Source: Campylobacteraceae bacterium | GTDB taxonomy: Bacteria > Campylobacterota > Campylobacteria > Campylobacterales > Sulfurovaceae | Length of the DNA stretch: 64,000 nucleotides | Direction of reading: 5' to 3' | Assembly (NCBI GenBank): GCA_027065385.1 | Contig: JAMOOP010000067.1 | Span: 1 to 64,000, forward strand | In this document: in pieces, positions 1-8,162 of the stretch | How positions within the stretch are numbered: the stretch's first letter is position 1 | How the letters are laid out: every line of letters begins with the position of its first letter | Notes under the pieces: generated by a model | Told to the model about the DNA's origin: nothing | What the model saw: the letters and a program-made list of their open reading frames with translations, nothing else | Database searches by the model: none | Translations under genes and position numbers: made by a program

Positions 1-2
1 AT

Positions 3-107
3 ATTGGGCTGTTTTTTCCTAAAGTTGATAAAATGATTGATGGGGATTTTGAGAATAATAAGTTTTTGGGGGTTTTGGAGTATGATTGTTATGAAGAGAG
101 TGGGTGA
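3..107 (+). CDS. 3' end of an unidentified gene (partial)
   Basis: An open frame enters from the left edge of the window and ends at a TGA at 105-107, giving the last 34 residues of a protein (ends ...LEYDCYEESG). It faces the minus-strand gene that ends at 114, so the two genes would converge with only 6 bases between them. The fragment is too short to assign to a family and could be chance coding. No start is visible in the window. Confidence 0.35.
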   Translation: MGLFFPKVDKMIDGDFENNKFLGVLEYDCYEESG

Positions 108-113
108 TTTTGT

Positions 114-251
114 CTAAAGTGTAGTATTATTTAGTAGTAGAAGTAGAAAGGCTATAGCAATTATAAGTTGAACTGCTCCTGTTAACCAATTTTGAGCTAT
201 TAAATTTTGCACAGCAAAACCAAAAGATATTATCATAATAATTGCACACAT
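114..251 (-). CDS. small 45-residue membrane protein downstream of ccoI
   Basis: The ATG at 251-249 is preceded by AGGAGA (about 258-263), which overlaps the stop codon of ccoI, so translation is probably coupled. The product has 45 residues: a hydrophobic segment at residues 2-19, a short polar stretch (QNLIAQNWLTG), and a second hydrophobic segment at about 25-40 with five leucines in a row. This looks like a two-helix inner-membrane hairpin. It is in the place where cbb3 oxidase maturation genes often carry a small protein such as CcoS, but it does not look like CcoS (no acidic C-terminal tail). The function is unknown. A role with CcoI is suggested only by the tight coupling. Confidence 0.6.
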   Translation of the reverse strand: MCAIIMIISFGFAVQNLIAQNWLTGAVQLIIAIAFLLLLLNNTTL

Positions 252-261
252 TTTAAATCTC

Positions 262-2667
262 CTATATATTTTTTAGTTTTATTCTCATAGAGTTTCCAAC
301 AACCAATAGTGAACTTAGACTCATAGATAACGCGGCTATTAATGGTATAACATATCCTGCCATTGCTATAGGGATAGTTATTATATTATATACTAAAGAT
401 ATAGCTAAATTCTGTTTAATAAATTTAAATGTCCTTCTTGATATAATAAAACTATCTTTTATAGATTGAAGAGAGTTATTTAAAAGTACAATATCACTAA
501 CAGCTAAAGAGACATCAGCTCCAGCTCCCATAGATATGGCAATATTGGCTTTAGATAGGGCTAGGGCATCATTAATTCCATCTCCTACCATTACTACTAT
601 TTTTCCACTCTCTTTTAGTTTATCTATATAATTAGCTTTATCTATTGGTGATAGTTCTGCTCTGAATTTCTCTATACCAACCTCTTTAGCCACTCTTAAT
701 GCTACCTTTTTATGGTCTCCTGTTGCCATAATTACATCTACACCTATACTTTTTAGATACTCTACAAGCTCTTTTGCTCCCTCTTTAACTCTATCTTCTA
801 ACTCAAATGAGATAACTCTTTTCTTATCTATTGCAAAGTGGTATATTGTGTGATTTGTATCTAAATCTACGGCTATATTATGATTTTTTAGTAGATTATC
901 ATTTCCACCTAAAAGAGTTTTACCTCTATATTTAGCCTTTAACCCCTCCCCTTGAAGCTCTTTTATCTCTTCTAGCTCTACACCTTTTATATCTTTAAAA
1001 TCATCTTCTAAATAGCTCTTAATTGCTAAACTTACAGGGTGGGTTGAGCTATCAACTAATGAGTAGAGAAGAGGATAATTATCTTTTTCTAAATCTCCAA
1101 TAGATTTAATAACTTTTAATTTCCCCTCTGTAATTGTTCCTGTTTTATCTAAAACAACACTATTGGCTTTTGAAAATGTTTCTATAAATTTTGCCTCTTT
1201 AAATAGAATTCCCCTCTCAGCCCCCCAAGAGATACCAATAAGTGATGCAATAGGAGTAGCAAGTGCCAATGCACAAGGACAAGCAATAACAATAACCGAT
1301 ATAGCTACTACTAAAGATTGTTCAAAATTATCCCCATAGATATACCACCCTGCAAAGGTTAAAAGAGATAGTATTAAAATAGTTAAAGAGAAATATTTAG
1401 ATATTTCATTTGTTGTATCTTCTATTTTTGGTTTTGAAGACAAAGCATCTTCAAGAAGTGTTACTATACTATTTAGTGTTGAAGAGGCATAATTTTTTGT
1501 AGCACTATATCTAACTACTGAACCTATATTTATTGTCCCACTATATATACTATCTCCTGCCTTTTTTTGAACAGGCATAGACTCACCAGTTAAACTACTC
1601 TCATCAAATGTTCCACTACTACCAATTAAAACACCATCAACTACAGCTTTTTCTCCTCTTTTAACCTCTAATATATTACCAACCTCTATACTATCAATAG
1701 ATACTACCTTTTTAACACCATCTTCTATAATAGTAGCTTCAAGTGGAACTTGTGAACGGATTTTATCCATAGTGTCAACTGCATTTTTTTTACCAATAAC
1801 CTCTAAATATTTACCAACTAAAACAAAAGTTATAATCATAGCAACAGAGTCAAAATAACTATGTCCCTCTCCTCCAAAAAGTATATATAGTGAGTAGATA
1901 TATGTTAGAGTTGCCCCAGAACTTACAAGTAAATCCATATTTACTATTTTATTTTTTAAGCCATAATATGCCCCACGGAAAAAAATCCAACCACTATAAA
2001 AAAGGACAGGAGTAGAAAATATAAACTCTGCAATATGCACCAAATGCAGAGTTTCAGGCTTCATTCCCATAAAAAAACCTGCATATTTTGCAATATCTAT
2101 CATCATAATATTCATACTAGCAAAAATAGCAATAGCCATTCTCATAAAATAGTCTTTTTTATTTTTAGTAGCCTTAATATCCTCTGCACTTCTATCATAA
2201 GGGTATGCATTATATCCGATACTTCTAATTGTATCTATTATTTTAGAGAGTGGTATTGTATCTTCGTCCCAAATAATTTTTCCCTTATTATTGGTAAAAT
2301 TAATAGTAGCCTCAACCACTCCATTTGTACTAGCTAATACCTTTTCATTTAACCAAATACAAGCAGAGCAGTGAATTCCCTCTATTACTAAATCTATAGA
2401 GCTAAATCCATCTTTGGTAGTTTTAATATATCTTTGTTTAAAGCTATCCATATCAAAATTGCTACTATCGCTACCATCTGCGATTGGAGGAGAGAGTTTA
2501 TTTTTACCAACCTTATCATAAAAACTATCCAATCCATCATCTTTTAAAATGTGATAAACACCTTGACAACCATTACAACAGAAATATAAATCTGGATTTT
2601 CCTCTTCTCTAATCATTACAGACTCATCAAACTCCAATTGACAATGGGTACATTTAACTTTAGGCAA
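262..2667 (-). CDS. ccoI: CcoI/FixI-type copper-translocating P-type ATPase
   Basis: This is an 801-residue P1B-ATPase of the inner membrane. The CcoI/FixI group exports copper for assembly of cbb3-type cytochrome c oxidase. The N-terminus has the extra cysteine-rich metal-binding domain typical of CcoI (CTHC near residue 6 and CCNGC near 30), followed by one HMA domain with the metal motif C100-x-x-C103. The transmembrane metal site is C463-P-C465, the phosphorylated aspartate is D507 in DKTGTIT, and the HP motif and GDGIND hinge follow. The extra N-terminal domain favours CcoI over CopA. The start is a TTG with AGGAAA ahead of it; no upstream ATG serves. The next gene overlaps its translation signals. 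Family assignment is secure; the exact metal is inferred from the family. Confidence 0.92.
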   Translation of the reverse strand: MPKVKCTHCQLEFDESVMIREEENPDLYFCCNGCQGVYHILKDDGLDSFYDKVGKNKLSPPIADGSDSSNFDMDSFKQRYIKTTKDGFSSIDLVIEGIHCSACIWLNEKVLASTNGVVEATINFTNNKGKIIWDEDTIPLSKIIDTIRSIGYNAYPYDRSAEDIKATKNKKDYFMRMAIAIFASMNIMMIDIAKYAGFFMGMKPETLHLVHIAEFIFSTPVLFYSGWIFFRGAYYGLKNKIVNMDLLVSSGATLTYIYSLYILFGGEGHSYFDSVAMIITFVLVGKYLEVIGKKNAVDTMDKIRSQVPLEATIIEDGVKKVVSIDSIEVGNILEVKRGEKAVVDGVLIGSSGTFDESSLTGESMPVQKKAGDSIYSGTINIGSVVRYSATKNYASSTLNSIVTLLEDALSSKPKIEDTTNEISKYFSLTILILSLLTFAGWYIYGDNFEQSLVVAISVIVIACPCALALATPIASLIGISWGAERGILFKEAKFIETFSKANSVVLDKTGTITEGKLKVIKSIGDLEKDNYPLLYSLVDSSTHPVSLAIKSYLEDDFKDIKGVELEEIKELQGEGLKAKYRGKTLLGGNDNLLKNHNIAVDLDTNHTIYHFAIDKKRVISFELEDRVKEGAKELVEYLKSIGVDVIMATGDHKKVALRVAKEVGIEKFRAELSPIDKANYIDKLKESGKIVVMVGDGINDALALSKANIAISMGAGADVSLAVSDIVLLNNSLQSIKDSFIISRRTFKFIKQNLAISLVYNIITIPIAMAGYVIPLIAALSMSLSSLLVVGNSMRIKLKNI

Positions 2668-2713
2668 AATTTTCCTTTTTTAGTAAAGTAAGTGGTAGTA
2701 TTATATCGAATAA

Positions 2714-3061
2714 TTAATAATTCAATAAAACCTCACCTAAAAGCTCTTTTATCTCTATCATCTCATTTTTATTTAAAGAGGCTATTTTTTCAATTAACCT
2801 AATATTATCAATAGAACGAATATGAGCAATTAAAATATCAGAATTTTTTTTCAAATTTTCTCTCTTTTCTACTCTAAATCTCAATGGTTTAGCATTATCA
2901 ATTAAAGAAGTAGTAAGTGGTAAAATAATAGTGGTAGGATAAGAGCTTCTATTAATTTCATCATTTTGAAATATTAATACAGGTCTAATTTTACCAATCT
3001 CATTTGCCTTTTTTGATGGATTTAAATTGGCTAACCAAATTTCACTTCGTAATGGTATCAT
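2714..3061 (-). CDS. MazF/PemK-family endoribonuclease toxin
   Basis: The 115-residue product has the PemK/MazF fold signature: an N-terminal IPLRSEIWLANLNP strand, the KIRPVLIFQND segment carrying the conserved arginine-proline, and TTIILPLTTS. MazF toxins cleave RNA at short sequence motifs and are neutralised by a partner antitoxin. The ATG at 3061 lies inside the last codons of the preceding antitoxin gene (20-base overlap), the usual coupled layout of a type II module. Length is normal for the family and no inactivating change is seen. Target sequence cannot be read from the gene. Confidence 0.9.
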   Translation of the reverse strand: MIPLRSEIWLANLNPSKKANEIGKIRPVLIFQNDEINRSSYPTTIILPLTTSLIDNAKPLRFRVEKRENLKKNSDILIAHIRSIDNIRLIEKIASLNKNEMIEIKELLGEVLLNY

Positions 3062-3275
3062 TTAAAATCTCATCTAAAATTTTATATTCATAATAATCAC
3101 TACTAACTGTTTTTTCTATTGATTGCTGTAATCTATGTTTTTTTCGACCATCTATCACTTTAGCATAAAAACTTATCGCTTCTCTTATAATTTCACTTCT
3201 TTTTTTATCTAACTGTTTAACTAACCCATTTAAAATCGTCTCTAATTCACTATCTAATCTAACTGTTGCAACCAT
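3042..3275 (-). CDS. ribbon-helix-helix antitoxin
   Basis: The 77-residue protein begins with a CopG/Arc-type ribbon-helix-helix: strand MVATVRLDSELETIL then helices holding KKRSEIIREAISFY. This domain binds DNA as a dimer. The remaining C-terminal part (about residues 42-77) is charged and is probably the toxin-binding tail. It is the first gene of the pair with the MazF-like toxin. A promoter and an inverted repeat just upstream (3287-3311) fit the autoregulation known for such modules. Confidence 0.87.
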   Translation of the reverse strand: MVATVRLDSELETILNGLVKQLDKKRSEIIREAISFYAKVIDGRKKHRLQQSIEKTVSSDYYEYKILDEILNDTITK

Positions 3276-3286
3276 AATTTTACCTT

Positions 3287-3333
3287 ATTGTATTTTTGTA
3301 TTACAATTATAAGATATATAGCTTAAACAACAA
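3287..3333 (-). promoter_or_regulatory. toxin-antitoxin promoter with candidate operator
   Basis: On the minus strand TTGTTG (3328-3333) and a perfect TATAAT (3306-3311) are separated by 16 bases. An inverted repeat, ATTGTA (3287-3292) and TACAAT (3302-3307), overlaps the -10 box and lies just ahead of the antitoxin gene. Ribbon-helix-helix antitoxins usually bind such sites to repress their own operon. The link to this antitoxin is an inference. Confidence 0.5.
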
Positions 3334-3356
3334 GTTATTCAAAAACAACTTTTAGC

Positions 3357-3362
3357 TATAAT
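3357..3362 (+). promoter_or_regulatory. -10 box of the ileS promoter
   Basis: A perfect TATAAT lies 31 bases before the ileS ATG. The -35 region is weak (TTATTC at 3335-3340), as is common in this phylum. The predicted leader is only about 25 bases, so no T-box or attenuator is present. Confidence 0.45.
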
Positions 3363-3393
3363 CACGCCAATTATTAAACTAAGGTTATTTTAA

Positions 3394-6141
3394 ATGGATT
3401 ACAAAGATACACTATTACTTCCAAAAACCAAATTTCCAATGCGTGGAAACTTACCAAACAATGAACCAAAAAGATATAAACAATGGTATAGCAAAAACTA
3501 CTATGAGAAGATGAAAACCAATCGTGAGGGTGCTGAGATGTTTACTCTTCATGATGGACCTCCTTATGCTAATGGAAATATTCATATAGGTCATGCACTA
3601 AATAAAACTTTAAAAGATATTATCTTAAAACATAACTATTTTCAGGGAAAAGCTGTAAGAATGACTGTTGGTTGGGATTGTCATGGACTTCCTATTGAAC
3701 AAAAAGTTGAAGATAAAATGGGAAGAGCTAAAAAAGAGACTCTATCTACATCTAAATTTAGAGAGATTTGTCGAATTACAGCAGATAAAGCTTGGAAAGC
3801 CCAAAGAGAACAGTTTAAAACTCTTGGAATTATGGCTGATTGGGAAAATCCTTATATTACAATGGATTATAAATTCGAGGCTAATATATATAGAACTCTT
3901 TGTGAAGTGGCAAAAAGAGGGCTTTTAGTTGAAAGACATAAACCTATATTTTGGTCATGGGCTGCTAGAACTGCTTTAGCTGATGCAGAAGTTGAGTATG
4001 AGGATAAAGAGGATTACTCTATCTATGTAAAATTTGAACTTAGTGATAAAGCAAAAGAGAAATTAGGAATTGAGGGTAGTGTTGGAGTTGTAATATGGAC
4101 AACAACACCTTGGACTCTTCCTGCAAATACAGGTATATCTCTAAATCCTGATGAGATATATGTAATGGGAGATGCTGGAAATATTGTAGCTCAAAGTAGA
4201 TATGAAGCACTTATTGAAGAAGGAGTAATTAAATCTCACTCAAATAGAAAAATATCGGCTAAAGAGTTAGATGGACTATTGACTATTAATCCAGTAAATG
4301 GAAGAAGTTCTAAAATTGTTTTAGGTGAACATGTACTTCTTGATGGTGGAACGGGAGCTGTTCACACAGCACCAGGTCACGGTGAAGATGATTATAGAGT
4401 AGGTTTAGCTAATAACTTAGAGGTTTTAATGCCTGTTGATGAGAGAGGTTGTTATGATGAGTCTATTATAGGTTTAAATCTTCTTCCTAAAGAGTTTTTA
4501 GGAATGCATATCTTTAAAGCAAATGAGCCAATTTTAGAGATATTAGGAGATAATCTATTAAAAGTTAGTAAGTTCACACACTCATATCCACACTGCTGGA
4601 GAACTAAAAAACCTCTAATCTATAGAGCCACAAATCAGTGGTTTATATCCATTGATGATAAACCAAATGATAGTGATTTATCTTTAAGAGATAGTGCATT
4701 GGAAGCAATTAATAGTGTTGAATTTTTCCCAAAAAGTGCTAAAAATAGACTAAAACCTATGATAGAGGGGAGACCTGATTGGTGTATCTCTCGTCAGAGA
4801 AGTTGGGGTGTTCCTATTGCATTCTTTAGAGTTAAAGCTACTAAAAAAGTGATTTTAGATGAGGATATTTTAGAAAATGTGGCATCTGTTTTTGATGAAA
4901 AAGGGGCTGATGCTTGGTATGATATGAGTATAGCAGAGCTTTTACCTAAAAATTCGCCTTATAATCCTGAAGAGTTAGAGAAGATAGAGGATATTTTAGA
5001 TGTTTGGTTTGATAGTGGTTCAACTTGGAACTCTGTAATAAGAAGTGGGGAGTATGACGCAGGAGAGTATCCAGCATCTTTATATATAGAGGGTAGCGAC
5101 CAACATAGAGGTTGGTTTCAATCTTCACTACTCTTAAGTTCAGCTATTAATAAAATATCACCTTACAAAACTCTTATAACTCACGGCTTTACAGTTGATG
5201 CTAAAGGTGAAAAGATGAGTAAATCTAAAGGTAATGTTGTAGCTCCTGATAAAGTTGTAAAACAGTACGGCTCTGAAATTTTAAGATTGTGGGTAGCACT
5301 TAGTGATTATCAAACAGACCTAAAAATCTCTGATGGTATCTTAAAACAGACAGCAGAGCAGTATAGAAAAATTAGAAATACATTTAGATTTTTAATGGCA
5401 AATATTGATGGATTAGAGAGTTTAGTAGAGTTAGATGAGTATGGAGAGTTAGATAGATGGATTTTAATTAGAGCTAGAGAGGTATTTTCATCTGTAACAG
5501 ATAGCTTTAATGAGTATGATTTTTTAAGAGGATTTGCTACTTTAAATAACTTTATAACAAATGAGCTAAGTGGTATCTATATGGATATTACAAAAGATAG
5601 ACTCTATTGTGATAGTAAAGATAGTACATCGAGAAGAGCAACACAGTCTGCTATGGCTCTAATATCTAAAGCTATGCTTGGGTTAGTAGCTCCTGTTTTA
5701 ACCTATACTGTTGATGAGATTTTAGATTATGCTCCTAATATTATTAAAGGTGATATGGAGAGTGTATTTGATTTAACATATCAAGAGATACCAGAGGTTG
5801 AGAGTAGCTTTAATGATAAAATACTAATTGAAGCTCGTGAAAAGTTTGCAGAGGCTATTGATAAACTAAAAAAAGAGAAACTTATCAAATCGACTCTTGA
5901 AGTAGAGATTGCAGGTGATATATCAATTTTCCCAATAATATATAGCAAAGATTTAGAGGATTGGTTTATAGTTTCGGCTTTAAATGGTAGCTGTGAGGGT
6001 GAAGAGATTAGCTCATTTAAAGTAGAAGATAAAACCTTTACTATCCATAAAGCATCAAAAGCAAAATGTCCTAGATGTTGGAGATATGTAAGTGAGAGTG
6101 AAGATACTGCTTGTGAGAGATGTCAAGAGGTGGTATCATAA
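3394..6141 (+). CDS. ileS: isoleucyl-tRNA synthetase
   Basis: The 915-residue class I synthetase charges tRNA-Ile with isoleucine in the cytoplasm. The HIGH signature is exact (H64-I-G-H67), the KMSKS loop is K607-M-S-K-S611, and the CP1 editing domain lies between them (TTTPWTLPANTG, GTGAVHTAPGHGEDD). The C-terminus carries a zinc site with C892/C895 and C907/C910, as in bacterial-type IleRS. The ATG at 3394 follows a modest AAGG. The stop codon overlaps the ATG of a small downstream gene (TAATG). Confidence 0.98.
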   Translation: MDYKDTLLLPKTKFPMRGNLPNNEPKRYKQWYSKNYYEKMKTNREGAEMFTLHDGPPYANGNIHIGHALNKTLKDIILKHNYFQGKAVRMTVGWDCHGLPIEQKVEDKMGRAKKETLSTSKFREICRITADKAWKAQREQFKTLGIMADWENPYITMDYKFEANIYRTLCEVAKRGLLVERHKPIFWSWAARTALADAEVEYEDKEDYSIYVKFELSDKAKEKLGIEGSVGVVIWTTTPWTLPANTGISLNPDEIYVMGDAGNIVAQSRYEALIEEGVIKSHSNRKISAKELDGLLTINPVNGRSSKIVLGEHVLLDGGTGAVHTAPGHGEDDYRVGLANNLEVLMPVDERGCYDESIIGLNLLPKEFLGMHIFKANEPILEILGDNLLKVSKFTHSYPHCWRTKKPLIYRATNQWFISIDDKPNDSDLSLRDSALEAINSVEFFPKSAKNRLKPMIEGRPDWCISRQRSWGVPIAFFRVKATKKVILDEDILENVASVFDEKGADAWYDMSIAELLPKNSPYNPEELEKIEDILDVWFDSGSTWNSVIRSGEYDAGEYPASLYIEGSDQHRGWFQSSLLLSSAINKISPYKTLITHGFTVDAKGEKMSKSKGNVVAPDKVVKQYGSEILRLWVALSDYQTDLKISDGILKQTAEQYRKIRNTFRFLMANIDGLESLVELDEYGELDRWILIRAREVFSSVTDSFNEYDFLRGFATLNNFITNELSGIYMDITKDRLYCDSKDSTSRRATQSAMALISKAMLGLVAPVLTYTVDEILDYAPNIIKGDMESVFDLTYQEIPEVESSFNDKILIEAREKFAEAIDKLKKEKLIKSTLEVEIAGDISIFPIIYSKDLEDWFIVSALNGSCEGEEISSFKVEDKTFTIHKASKAKCPRCWRYVSESEDTACERCQEVVS

Positions 6142-6257
6142 TGTTTGACCTAAGCCAACCAATTCCTAATGAGGTTATTATTGGGTCAATTATATTTATT
6201 TTTGCTTTGGTTGGGCTTGGACTTTTGGTTGTAGAGTATTATAAGAAAAAGAGATAA
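6141..6257 (+). CDS. 38-residue single-pass membrane protein coupled to ileS
   Basis: The ATG at 6141 shares a base with the ileS stop (TAATG), and AGAGG lies 8-12 bases upstream within ileS. The product has a short polar start, one hydrophobic segment at about residues 13-31 (IIGSIIFIFALVGLGLLVV) and a basic end (YYKKKR), so an N-out/C-in single-pass inner-membrane protein is likely. I do not recognise a family. The stop-start overlap argues that it is translated together with ileS. Confidence 0.6.
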   Translation: MFDLSQPIPNEVIIGSIIFIFALVGLGLLVVEYYKKKR

Positions 6258-6273
6258 ATTTTTAATTTATCTC
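6251..6273. terminator. AT-rich inverted repeat between convergent genes
   Basis: GAGATAAA (6251-6258) and TTTATCTC (6266-6273) form a perfect 8-base stem with a 7-base loop rich in T. It spans the end of the small plus-strand gene and the end of the minus-strand phosphoesterase. It could serve as a weak two-way terminator, but has little G+C. Confidence 0.35.
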
Positions 6274-7038
6274 TATTATAGCTATCTCACTAGGTGCAAA
6301 AAGTCTTATTGGAAATCTTGAGTAACCTACTCCTGAAGTTATATAGATAAATTTATCTTCTCCTAAAGATATTTTTCCATTTAAATATCTCCACTCATTT
6401 CTTATAATAGAGGTTAAGAGTCCAAGTTTTGTAATCTGTCCTCCATGATTATGTCCTGATAATGCTAAAATAAAATTATAATCTTTTAGATATTTAACTG
6501 TATTTGGTCTATGAACTAAAACTATAGTCTCTAAACTCTTATCTATTTTACTAAAAGATTTCTCTATATCTACAGGAGAGTTATAATATTTTCCTATCTT
6601 TTCACCAATTCCAACTAAATTAAATTTATAATTTCCACTTTTAACTACTACTGATTGATTATGGAGTGTATATATTCCTAAATCTCTAAGCTTACTTAAA
6701 AAATTTTCTACCCTAAATTTATATAGTCCCATTTCATGATTACCTAGAACAAAATAGGTATCTATCTCTTTAGTTAATCTTTTAAGTGGAGCTAATATAT
6801 CTGTAGAAAAACTTTTTATACAAGCTATTAAATCACCTGTTATTACACATATATTTGGTTTAATATCTATTATATTAGTAACTAACTCATCTAAAAAGCT
6901 CTCTCCTAAATAGTAACCTAGATGAATATCACTAATATGAGCTATTTTGTACCCTTTTAGCTTGAATTTAGAGATAGAAAATCTTACTATTTTCTTTTTA
7001 ATTTTATGATTAAAAGGAGATATAAAGTTATGTTCCAT
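6262..7038 (-). CDS. calcineurin-like metallophosphoesterase
   Basis: The 258-residue protein has all metal-binding motifs of the family: AHISDIHLG (D-x-H) near residue 34, VITGDLI (GD) near 65, VLGNHEMG (GNHE) near 97, and the C-terminal SGHNHGGQ (GHxH) near 195. The arrangement matches the YkuE/YaeI branch of phosphodiesterases, which act on phospholipid-like substrates in some bacteria. No twin-arginine or clear lipoprotein signal is seen. It converges on the ileS unit and diverges from pdxJ. The substrate cannot be deduced. Confidence 0.88.
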   Translation of the reverse strand: MEHNFISPFNHKIKKKIVRFSISKFKLKGYKIAHISDIHLGYYLGESFLDELVTNIIDIKPNICVITGDLIACIKSFSTDILAPLKRLTKEIDTYFVLGNHEMGLYKFRVENFLSKLRDLGIYTLHNQSVVVKSGNYKFNLVGIGEKIGKYYNSPVDIEKSFSKIDKSLETIVLVHRPNTVKYLKDYNFILALSGHNHGGQITKLGLLTSIIRNEWRYLNGKISLGEDKFIYITSGVGYSRFPIRLFAPSEIAIIEIN

Positions 7039-7085
7039 TATATTATCTTTTTGTGAAATAATAACATTCTTATAAGGAATTTTAG

Positions 7086-7865
7086 ATGAAATTAGGTGTA
7101 AATATAGACCATATCGCAGTTCTAAGAGAGGCTAGAAAAATAGCAGACCCAAATCCATTAGATGCTTTAGGTATTGTAAAAAGAGCAGGAGCAGAGCAGA
7201 TAACAATCCACTTACGAGAGGATAGAAGACATATAAATGATATTGATGCAAAAAATATAGTAAAACTATCATCTCTCCCTATTAATTTAGAGTGTGCTTT
7301 ATCTAATGAGATAATAGATATAGTATGTAAACTAAAACCTCATCGTGCAACTCTTGTACCTGAAAAGAGAGAAGAGGTAACAACAGAAGGTGGACTATAT
7401 ATTTTAGGAGAGCATAAAAAGTTAAGAAAAACTATAAAAAGACTTCATAAACATGAGATAGAGGTGTCTCTTTTTATTGACCCAACTGTAGAAAATGTAA
7501 ATAGAGCAAAAGAGTTAGGTGTAGAGTGGGTTGAGTTTCACACAGGGCAATATGCAAATATCTATGCTATGTTGTTTGGTAACTTAGGAAATACTCCCCA
7601 CACAATTTCTAAACTTGAAGTTCCTAGAAAAGAGCTATCTATCATATTACAGGAGGAGTTGGATACATTAACTCTATTAAGCTCTATGGCTAAAGATTTA
7701 AAACTAAATGTGGCTAGTGGACATGGATTAAATTATGAAAATGTGCAAGATATAGCTAAGATTAAAACTATAGATGAGCTAAATATAGGACAAAGCATTA
7801 TAGCCCGTTCTGTTTGGGTTGGGTTAGAAAGAGCCATTTTAGAGATGAGAGAGTTACTAAAATAA
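7086..7865 (+). CDS. pdxJ: pyridoxine 5'-phosphate synthase
   Basis: The 259-residue TIM-barrel enzyme condenses 1-deoxy-D-xylulose 5-phosphate with 3-amino-2-oxopropyl phosphate to give pyridoxine 5'-phosphate, the last ring-forming step of the DXP-dependent vitamin B6 pathway. The start MKLGVNIDHIAVLREAR is diagnostic; EQITIHLREDRRHI, ATLVPEKREEVTTEGG and ASGHGLNYENV follow in the expected order. TAAGGA precedes the ATG. It is about 20 residues longer than the E. coli enzyme. No pdxA is present in the window. Confidence 0.97.
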   Translation: MKLGVNIDHIAVLREARKIADPNPLDALGIVKRAGAEQITIHLREDRRHINDIDAKNIVKLSSLPINLECALSNEIIDIVCKLKPHRATLVPEKREEVTTEGGLYILGEHKKLRKTIKRLHKHEIEVSLFIDPTVENVNRAKELGVEWVEFHTGQYANIYAMLFGNLGNTPHTISKLEVPRKELSIILQEELDTLTLLSSMAKDLKLNVASGHGLNYENVQDIAKIKTIDELNIGQSIIARSVWVGLERAILEMRELLK

Positions 7866-7982
7866 CTCTTTCAATATTACACAATTACTATACATCTTTT
7901 ATATACCATTCCACTCATACTTACTTATGGCTTTCGTAAGGGGGAGTTTTGAGTAGTATCTTTTATTTTAAGGATATATATT

Positions 7983-8162
7983 ATGTGTAAAGTATTAATC
8001 ATAATAGGAATGGGACTATTTTTTTGTGGCTGTAGTGAGCCAAAACCTTCAACTGAAAATTTAACTACTATAAATAAAGAGAGACGACCATTAGTTACAA
8101 AAAAATATGAAGGTTGTAAATTACTTGCTAGTGGGTATCTTGTTTGTCCTAAAGCTAGATAA
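7983..8162 (+). CDS. small lipoprotein, 59 residues
   Basis: AAGGA (7971-7975) precedes an ATG. The product starts MCKVLIIIGMGLFFCGC and so has a short hydrophobic signal ending in a lipobox-like FFCGC, with acylation expected at Cys17. The mature part is about 43 residues, rich in Lys/Arg/Thr, and holds two more cysteines (EGCKLL and LVCPKAR) that could form a disulfide in the periplasm. The last 8 bases overlap the end of the convergent dus gene. No family is recognised. Confidence 0.65.
   Translation: MCKVLIIIGMGLFFCGCSEPKPSTENLTTINKERRPLVTKKYEGCKLLASGYLVCPKAR

Noticed and set aside
262-2667. P-type ATPase as CopA for copper resistance
   Set aside because: The additional cysteine-rich N-terminal domain is that of CcoI/FixI.
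3335-3393. T-box or attenuator before ileS
   Set aside because: The leader is about 25 bases and has no stable structure; T-boxes are not expected in this phylum.
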